Assembly (NCBI GenBank): GCA_037444075.1
Contig: JBBIND010000022.1
Coordinates: 1 to 49,763, forward strand
Length of the DNA stretch: 49,763 nucleotides
DNA from: JBBIND01 sp037444075
GTDB lineage: Bacteria; Acidobacteriota; Terriglobia; Bryobacterales; Bryobacteraceae
Direction: 5' to 3'
Shown piece by piece: positions 7,718 to 17,027 of this stretch; the stretch's first letter is position 1; each line of letters opens with the position of its first letter. Under the pieces are notes generated by a model. That model searched no databases. It was not told where the DNA came from and worked only from the letters and a program-made list of their open reading frames with translations. The position numbers and the translations under genes were made by a program.

Positions 7718-8176
7718 ATGCTGTCGACGAAGCTCATACAGATGATCGAGGAACACGCCAATCCCATCGCTGACAGGGTGATTCGCCAGTTGCGGGCTGA
7801 AGCGCGACTCGCCTACATTGCCCACTTGCCGGACGCCGAGTTGCGCAAACGCTGTCTGGAGATTTTGAACCGGCTGGGGCACTGGCTGGCTGCCAGCCGT
7901 GAGGAAGAGGTGGCTACGCATTACGAGCGCCTGGGCCAGACCCGCTGTCGCGAGAAAGTGCCTTTGCACGAGGTAGTGCACGCCTTTCATGTGCTCAAGG
8001 CGCGCATGCTCGATTACGTGAGAGACCAGGGAATCAGCCAAACCGTTGTCGATCTCTACGCCGAAGAAGAACTCGAACTGCAAATCGGCCGTTTCTTTGA
8101 CGCCGTCGTTTACTACGTCATCCGAGGCTACGAGAAGGAGTGGAGAGTTATCGGGGCGGCTAGCGGCGCAAGGTGA
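7718..8176 (+). CDS. Stand-alone RsbRD N-terminal-like sensor domain protein
   Basis: 152 residues, all-helical and soluble, no signal peptide. It resembles the N-terminal sensor domain of RsbRD-type co-antagonists and some histidine kinases: HANPIADRVIRQLRAEARL near the start, WLAASREEEVATHYERLG in the middle, then VPLHEVVHAFHVLKARM and a tail of helices with RFFDAVVYYVIRGYE. In the family this domain is fused to a STAS, kinase or helix-turn-helix module; here nothing follows it. It may act as a free ligand-binding or partner-binding unit. Two ATG codons overlap the start (7715, 7718); spacing from GAGAGGTG favours 7718. Its 3' end overlaps the convergent neighbour by 17 bases. Confidence 0.6.
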   Translation: MLSTKLIQMIEEHANPIADRVIRQLRAEARLAYIAHLPDAELRKRCLEILNRLGHWLAASREEEVATHYERLGQTRCREKVPLHEVVHAFHVLKARMLDYVRDQGISQTVVDLYAEEELELQIGRFFDAVVYYVIRGYEKEWRVIGAASGAR

Positions 8177-10262
8177 GCGGAGCCGGCGGGCTGCAAACCC
8201 GCGCCTGGCCGGGCACCGTAGCGCAGACCAGCAACTCGGTGGTCATCGCGGGGAGATCCGCGGGGATGCGCGCGTTCACTTGCTGGATGCCTGTCCATCC
8301 GGGAGCCGGACCAGCGTAATCCAGCGCATCGATATCCCGGTCATGGATCCTCGCCGAAATGCGGCCAACCGTGGGCGGCGGGAGTCCGGTAGCGAAAACC
8401 TGCACGGGGTCACCCACCAACGCGGGCTGAGTGGCCGTATTGGCCGAGTTGTCGGCGTTCAATATGCCGCCCGGGAAGACGGTCGGCGCCACGGGCGTCA
8501 GCCTGAGAGTGAACGGGGCGGAGAAGAGACCTTCCACGGTTGCCTGGAGTATCGCCGATGATTGGCCCGCGAGGTTCTCCGGGACAAGCATCAGCGCCCT
8601 GCCGCCAAACAAGCCGAGCAGTTGGGCCGCCTGGCCGTTGACCAACAGTTGCAGAGTGGGTTCCGCGATGCGTCGCCCGCTCACGAACACCAGGGATCCC
8701 GGCGCTACGGGTCCACCCGCGCCGCTGGCTGCGTTCACCACTCCCTCAATGGCCGGTGTTACGGGAGCCGGCGGTCTCACCAGGAAACTGACGGACAGCG
8801 TGCGCCGGCCCGCCTGGGCGCCTGCGTCGATGACAATCTCTGCCGTGTAAAGCCCGGGCGTCATTTGCGCCGGCAAGGCGTCCACCCGCACGGTGGCATT
8901 ATTGCGTCCCTCCAGCGGGAAGACGCGCAGCCAGTTGGAGCCGCTGCGGTAGGTGACGGAAACCGTCCAGTCCATGGCGCCCCCGCCCTGGTTCAATACG
9001 CGGATGAATTCGATCTGGTGGCCCGCCCCTGCTTCGGCGCTGAACGAGAGTGACGGAGCGTCCACCACGAGGCGCGGGAAGTAACCCGCCATGCAGTCCT
9101 GAAGCAGGCTGCAATCCAGAGGCGGCATTACGGGTACGAAACGAGGCACCCAAGCCGCCCCGCCGGCTACGGCTTGAGGGGCCAGGTAAACTTCAAGTTG
9201 GGCGAAGGCGGCATTGATCTGGGCTCCTGGTATCCACCCCAGGAAAGTTGGAATCTGCGCATGTTCCAGAGCATTCGGGTTAGCCTGGACGACTTCGTAC
9301 ACCGCCATGGCCGCGCCGTTACGTACTTCCAGGCTGCTCACCGTATCCAACTCGATCACCCCGCCCGTCACGGGCGGCAACGGCACAAGCGCGCCACCGC
9401 CGCCGAAGGCATCCGTGTCCCGGACACGCACCAGCAGCAGCGAGCTGCTGAGGTAGCGCCCGGCGGAGGCGGGCCTGCCCAAATCGCCCGCGGACGTCGG
9501 CTGAAGCGCGTTGGAACCCGCAATCGAATCAGGAACCGCTACCTGAATCCCGGCAGGCAGACCGGTGTACCGCAACAGCACGCGCACCCCCTGATCCTCA
9601 CCTGCCTGCCTGCTGAGGAAAGCCGTTGGGAAGCCTTCGGTCACGCGCAGCGTGGAGAAGCGCCCGGCGGCGGCCATTTCCAGAAAACTCCTTGTTTCGG
9701 GCAGCGAACCGGGACCGCACCACACGCGTGTGGCGCCACCCGCCAGCAAAGCGCGCTGCGGAACGCCGACCGCCAGTTGGTTGCGATCCAGAAAAATGCC
9801 GGTTGGTCCGGTCAATGACAACGTTGCGGCAATGGGACGCTCTTCAGGCGTTTGACTGACGTCGCCGCGCAGGTTGGAAACCCTCAGTACGGCTTGCCCT
9901 GAAGCCGGAAGCGTGAAACTGAAGTCGGAAAAGACGACGCTATTGGCTCCCGTGGGGCGCGCCACCGCGCCGACGGACACCTGGCCCGCGCCGAGATCCG
10001 CGGTGAGGGTAGCGTCTACTGTGCCGGTGGAACTGACGCGGTTGGTCAACTGTACGGGAAGGAAGACCTGCAGGCTGCCCCGGACCTGCGCGCCGGGCGT
10101 GCCTTGAGAGCAATGGAGCAGAATGTCTCCCAATCGCTCAGCCACGCCTTCCGCGCGCACCGCGGCAGCTACCGCCGTGGTCTGGCAGTTCAGCACGCTG
10201 GCTGCTGCTGCGCCGCAGGGCAGAGAAGCAACCAGCAGGATGATGGTAGCTGTAACACGCAT
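8160..10262 (-). CDS. Large secreted protein with BACON-like and Solibacter-type C-terminal domains
   Basis: 700 residues. A signal peptide (1-20) is followed by about 370 residues of beta-rich sequence without a clear family. A BACON-like module (about 395-490) shows APSLSFSAEAG and GSNWLRVFPLEG. The C-terminal 200 residues match the TIGR03437-type domain first described in Solibacter: VVNAASGAGGPVAPGSLV, FVSGRRIAEPTLQLLVNG, then LVGDPVQVFATGLPPPT and IQQVNARIPADLP. These proteins are extracellular and very numerous in the lineage; their function is unknown, and carbohydrate or surface binding is usually supposed. It starts 28 bases after the regulator stop codon, so it may be read from the same transcript. 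Confidence 0.8.
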   Translation of the reverse strand: MRVTATIILLVASLPCGAAAASVLNCQTTAVAAAVRAEGVAERLGDILLHCSQGTPGAQVRGSLQVFLPVQLTNRVSSTGTVDATLTADLGAGQVSVGAVARPTGANSVVFSDFSFTLPASGQAVLRVSNLRGDVSQTPEERPIAATLSLTGPTGIFLDRNQLAVGVPQRALLAGGATRVWCGPGSLPETRSFLEMAAAGRFSTLRVTEGFPTAFLSRQAGEDQGVRVLLRYTGLPAGIQVAVPDSIAGSNALQPTSAGDLGRPASAGRYLSSSLLLVRVRDTDAFGGGGALVPLPPVTGGVIELDTVSSLEVRNGAAMAVYEVVQANPNALEHAQIPTFLGWIPGAQINAAFAQLEVYLAPQAVAGGAAWVPRFVPVMPPLDCSLLQDCMAGYFPRLVVDAPSLSFSAEAGAGHQIEFIRVLNQGGGAMDWTVSVTYRSGSNWLRVFPLEGRNNATVRVDALPAQMTPGLYTAEIVIDAGAQAGRRTLSVSFLVRPPAPVTPAIEGVVNAASGAGGPVAPGSLVFVSGRRIAEPTLQLLVNGQAAQLLGLFGGRALMLVPENLAGQSSAILQATVEGLFSAPFTLRLTPVAPTVFPGGILNADNSANTATQPALVGDPVQVFATGLPPPTVGRISARIHDRDIDALDYAGPAPGWTGIQQVNARIPADLPAMTTELLVCATVPGQARVCSPPAPLTLRR

Positions 10263-10290
10263 GGCCTGCCCTGTATTCAGGATAACAGGC

Positions 10291-11589
10291 CTATTCGAGC
10301 TTCATCCTTTCCAGCTTGCGGTAGAGCGTCTTGCGTTCGATTCCCAGGATCTTCGCCGCGCGGCTCTTATTGCCCTGCGTGGCCGCCAGAACGCGTTTGA
10401 TCTGCTCGGTTTCGGCTTCCGCCAGAGATTCGCCCGCCTGTTCGCGCGATTCCATGGAAGCGATAGCCTCGGCCACCGCTGCTTCGTCAATGCGCCCGTG
10501 AGGCGCGAGGATGGTGAGCTGTTCCAGCATGTGCTGCAATTGCCGTACGTTGCCCGGCCAGGTGTACAGCTCCAGAGCCTTCAGCCCGGTTTCCAGCAAA
10601 CGCGTCTGCTGGCCGTAACGTTCGTTGTACCGGCGCAAAAAGAACTGCGCCAGCAGCGGAATGTCCCCGTGCCGCTCGCGCAGCGGAGGCACCCGCAGCC
10701 GGACCACGTTGAGCCGGAACCACAAATCCTGCCGGAACTTGTCCTCCGCGACAAGCTTCTGCAGGTCACGGTTGGTAGCCGCCAGCACGCGCACGTCCAC
10801 CGCCCGAGCCTTGGAGGAACCCACCGGGCGTATTTGACGTTCCTGAAGAAACCGCAGCAGCTTGAGTTGGAAGCCCGGTTCCACGTCGCCGATTTCGTCC
10901 AGGAAGACGGTGCCACGGTTGGCGGCTTCGAACAGCCCCGCGCGGTCGCGGTCGGCTCCCGTGTAAGAGCCCTTCATCGCGCCGAACAGTTCGCTCTCGA
11001 GCAGCGTCGCCACGAAAGGCTCGTTCGCCCGGCGGCTATTGCGGTGAATCATCATGGCCAGCAGTTCTTTACCCGTGCCTGATTCGCCTTCAATTAGCAC
11101 GGTTGCCTCGGTGGGAGCCACGCGCGTGATGGTCTTGTAGATATCCACCATGCCGGAGGAACTGCCGATCATCTCGGTTTCCGGCAGGTCTTCTTCTTCC
11201 TCCACCTCTTTTTCGGCTTCCTCGCCCTCCAGCTTGGCCTCGGCGCGACGGATGGTCTCCAGCATCACGTCCAGGTCGAACGGCTTGGCGAGATAGTCGA
11301 ACACGCCGCCCTCCGTGGCACGGCGCACCGTCTCGATGGTGCCGCGCGCTGTCATCAGGATGACGGCGCAATCCGGGTTGGCCGATCTCGCCGCCTCGAG
11401 CACGTCGAGACCCGTGCGCTCATCCAAATAGATGTCGGAGACCACGATGGGATAGGCGCTCGTGGCGAGCCTCTCAAGGGCTTCCCGGGTAGAACTCACG
11501 GCATCGACGGCGTAGCCCTCGAGTTCGAGAAACGTGGTCAACGTCGTCCGTACGCTCGTATCATCTTCAACCAGCAGCAGGCGAGGCAC
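10291..11589 (-). CDS. NtrC-family sigma-54-type response regulator with atypical AAA+ core
   Basis: 432 residues. Receiver domain 1-115 with acidic pocket VEDD (7-10), phospho-acceptor Asp52 and Lys102. A linker of mostly acidic residues follows (121-139). The AAA+ domain has Walker A GESGTGKE (168-175), Walker B GTVFLDEIG (226-234) and an arginine-finger region WFRLNVVRLRVPPLRER. A Fis-type helix-turn-helix ends the protein. Two oddities: PFVATLLESELFG (191-203) lacks about eight residues (usually VNCAALPE or similar) after PFVA, and the sigma-54 contact loop reads GSYTGA (207-212) instead of GAFTGA. Both are in-frame. It follows the CHASE2 kinase by four bases, making an obvious cognate pair. 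Whether it still activates sigma-54 is uncertain. Confidence 0.9.
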   Translation of the reverse strand: MPRLLLVEDDTSVRTTLTTFLELEGYAVDAVSSTREALERLATSAYPIVVSDIYLDERTGLDVLEAARSANPDCAVILMTARGTIETVRRATEGGVFDYLAKPFDLDVMLETIRRAEAKLEGEEAEKEVEEEEDLPETEMIGSSSGMVDIYKTITRVAPTEATVLIEGESGTGKELLAMMIHRNSRRANEPFVATLLESELFGAMKGSYTGADRDRAGLFEAANRGTVFLDEIGDVEPGFQLKLLRFLQERQIRPVGSSKARAVDVRVLAATNRDLQKLVAEDKFRQDLWFRLNVVRLRVPPLRERHGDIPLLAQFFLRRYNERYGQQTRLLETGLKALELYTWPGNVRQLQHMLEQLTILAPHGRIDEAAVAEAIASMESREQAGESLAEAETEQIKRVLAATQGNKSRAAKILGIERKTLYRKLERMKLE

Positions 11590-11593
11590 GCGG

Positions 11594-13459
11594 TTATCCT
11601 CTCTCTTTATCGGCCGGAACGGCCTCCGGTACAGGCAGTACCAGGGTAAAGCAGGAACCTTGCCCGGGTTTGCTGGTCACTTCCACGCGCCCTCCGTGGT
11701 GGGTGACAATCTGTTCGACGATGCTGAGCCCCACGCCGGAACCAGCTTCGCCGGACGCCTCAGCCCCCTTGGTCCTGTAGAATCGCTTGAAAACGCTTCT
11801 CAATTCTTTCTCGTCGAGCCCCATGCCCTGATCGCGGACCGATAGCCTCAGAAACCCGTTCTGGCGATGCGCTTCCACGGTGACGACCGTCTCGGGCGGC
11901 GAGTACTTCACCGCGTTACTTAGAAGGTTGTAAACGGCGTACTCCATCAGTTCCCCGTCCGCGCTCAAGTGGCCATCGAGCTGGCTGGCGATCTGCACGG
12001 AAATCCGTTTCTTTTCAGCCAGCGGCCTTATCCTCTCTACACAGGATTCTACAAGTTCCTCGACGGAAAGCGTCTCCCGCCTCAGTTCCATCTGACCTTC
12101 ACCCAGCCGCTCCACGTCGAGCCAGGTCTGAATCATGCGCGCCAGGCGCTTGGATTCGGCATTGATCATCTGGGCCAGCTGTTTGCTTCTCTCTTCATCC
12201 AGGCGGTAGCGTCCCATCAACTCGCTGGAGCCCTGAATGGCCGTGAGAGGGGTCCGCATCTCGTGTGTTACGAAGTGAATCGCCCGCTGATAGCGGGACC
12301 GCTCAGATTCGGACTTGCGCAATTGACGGCGCACGGAGAAGTGCTGGTGCGTGGCGGCGCCCGCCGAACAAAGCCATGCCGCCAGCACGGGCGCCGCGAA
12401 GGGAAACACCCAGTCCAGGCGGAAGAGCGCGTAGGGCGCCAGGTGAGCCGTGACCAGCAGAACCGCGGCGGCAGCGTACGCCACCCACCCGGAAAGCAGC
12501 GCAAAAATAGCGCCCGCCGCGAGCGCGATGCTCAGGCAGGCGAACGCCGCGGTCCAATCCGGAGCGGGCACGAGGAACGCGCCATGCGCCAGGGTCTCGT
12601 AGGCGTGGGCGTGGATTTCGACGCCGGCCATGGGCATGCCCGCGGAAAAAGCGGTCATGTGCCGGTCGCCGGAGGCTGACTGCGCCGTGATGCCAACGAA
12701 TACGGTTTTGCCGGACAGTCGGGAAACCGCCTCCGGTGAGCGGCTCAGCTCAGCGAAGGATACGCGCGGGAACGTATTGCCATCCTCGGTCCGGTGGGGC
12801 TCAAAACGGATCAGCAGCGGGCGAGCCTGCCTGCGCTGGGCCGGGATTCTCCAATCGCCTGTCTCCAACTCGTCCGGAGTCTCCGTGATGGGGCCTCCGC
12901 CGCGCGAAAGGCGGTAAGCCTCCAGGGCAAGCGCCCAGCGCCGGTCACCGGGCGCGGCTTTCTCTAGCGGCAGGCGGCGGGTGACGTTGTCATAGGGGTC
13001 CGGGTCGGCGTGCGCATGGCCGATGGCCTCCGCCCAACGGCGAAATCGGGGCAACGGCTCGAGCCAGCCGTCACGCGTGAGTTCGCAGGCGAGCACCAGG
13101 TTCTCGACCTGCTGCAAGGCCGCTTCCAGCCGCGCGTCCTCCTGCTCTTCGCCCGGGTCGGCCAGAATCAAGTCGATGACGACCGCCTTGGCGCCCGAGC
13201 CGGCTACTTTCTCCAGGCCATCCGCCAGGATGCCGCGGAGCCTTCTCAGCCCGCCCATTGTCTCCAGCGCGGCTTCGTCCACCGCCAGAAGCACACTCTC
13301 CGGAGGGTGCTTTGGGCCGGCCTGCAACCGGAAGAAGAAATCGTAGACGTCGTTATCGAGCTGCGTGCCCAGGGTGGTCCAGCCGGCAGCCATGGCGAGC
13401 AGGAAGCAGCCAGCCACCACGGCCACGTAACTGATTCCCGGCTTCCACCGCAGCTTCAT
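11594..13459 (-). CDS. CHASE2-domain sensor histidine kinase
   Basis: 621 residues. One N-terminal membrane helix (about 10-28), an extracytoplasmic CHASE2 domain (about 35-290, with VLLAVDEAALETMGGL and GKTVFVGITAQSASGD), then three more membrane helices (about 305-375). The cytoplasmic kinase has a HisKA domain with phospho-acceptor His399 in THEMRTPLTAIQGSSEL, an N box YNLLSNAVKYSPP, a G1 box RDQGMGLDE and a G2 box GSGVGLSIVEQIV. CHASE2 senses unknown external signals. The start lies 9 bases after the aminopeptidase stop, and its stop is four bases before the regulator start, so all three are probably co-transcribed. Confidence 0.92.
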   Translation of the reverse strand: MKLRWKPGISYVAVVAGCFLLAMAAGWTTLGTQLDNDVYDFFFRLQAGPKHPPESVLLAVDEAALETMGGLRRLRGILADGLEKVAGSGAKAVVIDLILADPGEEQEDARLEAALQQVENLVLACELTRDGWLEPLPRFRRWAEAIGHAHADPDPYDNVTRRLPLEKAAPGDRRWALALEAYRLSRGGGPITETPDELETGDWRIPAQRRQARPLLIRFEPHRTEDGNTFPRVSFAELSRSPEAVSRLSGKTVFVGITAQSASGDRHMTAFSAGMPMAGVEIHAHAYETLAHGAFLVPAPDWTAAFACLSIALAAGAIFALLSGWVAYAAAAVLLVTAHLAPYALFRLDWVFPFAAPVLAAWLCSAGAATHQHFSVRRQLRKSESERSRYQRAIHFVTHEMRTPLTAIQGSSELMGRYRLDEERSKQLAQMINAESKRLARMIQTWLDVERLGEGQMELRRETLSVEELVESCVERIRPLAEKKRISVQIASQLDGHLSADGELMEYAVYNLLSNAVKYSPPETVVTVEAHRQNGFLRLSVRDQGMGLDEKELRSVFKRFYRTKGAEASGEAGSGVGLSIVEQIVTHHGGRVEVTSKPGQGSCFTLVLPVPEAVPADKERG

Positions 13460-13468
13460 CTCAGGTGC

Positions 13469-14737
13469 TCACTTGCCGCCAGTCATCGCGCCTTCGATCT
13501 CGGGAATCTCCTTCGGAAGTCCTGCCGTCAACACCTTGGCGCCGTCCTCTGTTACCAGAAGCATATCTTCAATGCGGATGCCGATTCCCTCTTCAGGGAT
13601 ATACAGTCCCGGCTCCACCGTGATCACCATCCCGGCTGCCAGCGGAAGCGCCGGGTCATTGGCGTCATGCACTGCGAGGCCGATGTGGTGGCCGATGCCA
13701 TGCGTGAAGTAGCGACCCAAGCTCTGCCCCTGAAGGTCCTTGCCATGGCTGTCCAGGTACTCGTAAGCGATGCGGTACAGGCTGTTGGGGCCCGTGCGGG
13801 CGAGGGTCATGCCCGGCTTGGTGGCGGCGATGACCGCCTTCTGAGCGCCCAGAACGATGGCGTAGAGTTCCTTCTGCCGCTCTGTGAAGCGCCCGGAGAC
13901 GGGAATGGTGCGCGTGATGTCGGCGGCATAGGCGGCGCATTCGGCGCCTACGTCGATGACCACGAGTTCGCCCCCGTCCATGCGGCGGGTGTTCCGGGAG
14001 TAATGCAGAACAGCGCCATTCGCGCCGGAGCCGATGATGAGCGCGTACGCCGGCCGCTGGCAGCCGTTCTCCTGGAAGACAGCCGTCATCGTGGCGCCAA
14101 TCTGGTATTCGTGCAAACCGGGGCTCATGCGCTTCCACGAGGCGCGGTGTGCGTCCATCGTCACGCGGATGGCAAACTCCATCACGGCGAGCTCGGCTTT
14201 GGATTTGGTCATCCGCAGGCGGGCTATGGCCGGGGCAGCGTCGGCAATCTCCCGCAGCGGGAGCATGGATTGCAGCTTCTCAGTCCACGGCGATTCAGAC
14301 AGGGTGTAGATGCGGGCCGCATCGGCTGAGATGGCGGCCAGCCGGGATTCAAAAGTCTCCGCCGCCTCAACGTTTTCAAAACCCGTCCGCCGGCCGATGT
14401 CGCTGTCTTCGGCCGCCGCCTTCCGGCCGGTCCACTTCTCTCTTTCCGGGTTGCGCCGCGGCACGAAGAAGATTTCGCGCTGCGGAGAGAGCACCAGAAT
14501 GGCGTTCGGCTCTTCCCAGCCAGTCAAGTAATAGAAGTTCGGCTCCTGGTAGAAACTGGACCGGGTCTCTCCACGCTCCCTTTCGGTGCGACCGAAGAGG
14601 ATCGTCACTCCGTCGGTGAGCGAATTGCGCAAGGCCGCGCGCCGGCTGGCATACTCGTCCAGCGGAATCCGGTCTTGCGACGGCAGAGCCGTCGCGGAGG
14701 CCAGGCATAGAAGTGCTAGGGTCCCCAAAGTGCGCAT
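13469..14737 (-). CDS. Secreted Xaa-Pro aminopeptidase (M24B)
   Basis: 422 residues. It removes N-terminal residues ahead of proline. A signal peptide (MRTLGTLALLCLASATALPSQ) indicates export, unlike the cytoplasmic PepP of enterics. The N-terminal creatinase-like domain includes SSFYQEPNFYYLTGWEEP. The pita-bread catalytic domain carries the five metal ligands: Asp262 (VVIDVGAEC), Asp273 (ADITRT), His in GIGHHIGLAVHD, Glu in TVEPGLYIP and Glu in IRIEDMLLV. No ligand is missing. It is the first gene of a co-directional group with the CHASE2 kinase and NtrC-like regulator. A TATACT box close to the ATG suggests a very short leader. Confidence 0.93.
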   Translation of the reverse strand: MRTLGTLALLCLASATALPSQDRIPLDEYASRRAALRNSLTDGVTILFGRTERERGETRSSFYQEPNFYYLTGWEEPNAILVLSPQREIFFVPRRNPEREKWTGRKAAAEDSDIGRRTGFENVEAAETFESRLAAISADAARIYTLSESPWTEKLQSMLPLREIADAAPAIARLRMTKSKAELAVMEFAIRVTMDAHRASWKRMSPGLHEYQIGATMTAVFQENGCQRPAYALIIGSGANGAVLHYSRNTRRMDGGELVVIDVGAECAAYAADITRTIPVSGRFTERQKELYAIVLGAQKAVIAATKPGMTLARTGPNSLYRIAYEYLDSHGKDLQGQSLGRYFTHGIGHHIGLAVHDANDPALPLAAGMVITVEPGLYIPEEGIGIRIEDMLLVTEDGAKVLTAGLPKEIPEIEGAMTGGK

Positions 14738-14745
14738 TGTCTACG

Positions 14746-14772
14746 AGTATAGCCAAACGACAGAGCGAATCA
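14746..14772 (-). promoter_or_regulatory. Possible promoter giving a near-leaderless aminopeptidase transcript
   Basis: On the minus strand TATACT occupies 14751-14746, nine bases before the ATG at 14737. A weak CTGATT is placed 16 bases upstream of it. If this box is used, transcription starts at or within a few bases of the start codon. There is no ribosome-binding site between the box and the ATG, which agrees with leaderless initiation. Confidence 0.35.
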
Positions 14773-15018
14773 GCTCTTGGCCGGGCGCGATGGAGTATCC
14801 CGGTATTTGCCGGCACGACTCACTCGAGGCGCGGCTGGAGCGGAATCGCCGGGCGCGCCGCAAAATGAGAAAATAAACTGCTAAGGGATGTTTTTTTGAG
14901 CGGCTAACCGCTGGGCAGGCGGCGGCCAAGCGTTCCAGTCGGTTGGGTCCGTTGGCCCGCGGATGAGATTGCTGCGGAATGATCGACTGATGAGGGGCAA
15001 GGAGAAGAGAAGAACCTT

Positions 15019-16418
<1,400 letters not shown>

Positions 16419-16422
<4 letters not shown>

Positions 16423-16868
16423 TGGACGCACTCGACCTCCGGTCCGAGGACAGGCTGCTGCTGCTATCCGTTCCGGACGCTGAAACGGTTGCCGCCCTCG
16501 CCGCCCGGCTGGAGCGTGGTTTGCTGGTGGCTCTTGGTTCGCCGGAACAAGTCAGCGAGGCGCGCCGCAGCGCAACGCTGCTCGAAAACGTCATGTTCAC
16601 CCCGGCCCGGCTGGAGGAAATACCCTGGCGTGACGGGTACTTCTCCAGGATCCACGACCCCCTTGCAAGAAAGACGTTGCCTACGCGCGCGCTGTCCGAG
16701 ATCGTGCGGGTGCTGTCCCCGGGAGGGCTCGTTCTGTTGGAGGTAGAGGAAGCGAAGCCGTTGCTTGAAGCCGGGCTGATCTTGGTGGATCAAACGGAAA
16801 CCTTCAGCCTGTTCCGGAAACCGGAAACGTCCGCCTATCCGCTGCCGCAATTACCCGTGCTGAGCTGA
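16419..16868 (+). CDS. Degenerate class I methyltransferase-like protein coupled to thiC
   Basis: 149 residues, soluble. The middle and end resemble the C-terminal half of a SAM-dependent methyltransferase fold: a YFSRIHDPLA segment, then LSEIVRVLSPGGLVLLEVEE, which corresponds to the usual helix and strand after the active site. The glycine-rich SAM motif expected near the N-terminus is absent; LLLLSVPDAETVAALAARL stands in its place. Catalysis is therefore doubtful. The start ATG overlaps the thiC stop in ATGA, so its synthesis depends on thiC translation. A pairing partner or remnant role is possible; no function is assigned. Confidence 0.55.
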
Positions 16869-16883
16869 GTGCCCGGCCGGGAG

Positions 16884-16922
16884 TTCACGCCGCCACGCTC
16901 ACACTGCCGCTCTCGGCGTGAA
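16884..16922 (+). terminator. Inverted repeat after the thiC pair
   Basis: TTCACGCCG (16884-16892) and CGGCGTGAA (16914-16922) form a perfect 9-bp stem with a 21-base loop, 15 bases after the stop of the methyltransferase-like gene. No T tract follows, so it may be a weak or factor-dependent terminator. Confidence 0.4.
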
Positions 16923-16960
16923 GCTGCGCGCCGGCACGTTTCCCGGAACATACACAAAGG

Positions 16961-17003
16961 GAAGCCAACAAGAAGCGCCGCGGAAGGAACTCTCCCGCGG
17001 CGC
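16961..17003 (-). terminator. Intrinsic terminator of the outer membrane receptor gene
   Basis: A 9-bp GC stem, GCGCCGCGG (16975-16983) with CCGCGGCGC (16995-17003), loop of 11. Read on the minus strand it lies 24 bases after the receptor stop and is followed by TTCTTGTTGGC, a modest T-rich tract. Confidence 0.6.
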
Positions 17004-17027
17004 GGTTGTCAGCCGGTCAGTTCCGGC

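Noticed and set aside
13010..14329. 439-codon plus-strand frame opposite the kinase and aminopeptidase genes
   Set aside because: It crosses two certain genes antisense and has no recognisable domain.
14738..15018. TPP riboswitch before thiC
   Set aside because: The leader has GATGAGAT and a small AGCGG/CCGCT hairpin, but neither the CUGAGA block nor the second conserved block with ACCUGAUC and GGGUAAU-like sequence could be found.
16884..17003. Small RNA between thiC pair and receptor gene
   Set aside because: Two hairpins lie here, but each is well explained as the end of a convergent gene and no promoter points into the spacer.
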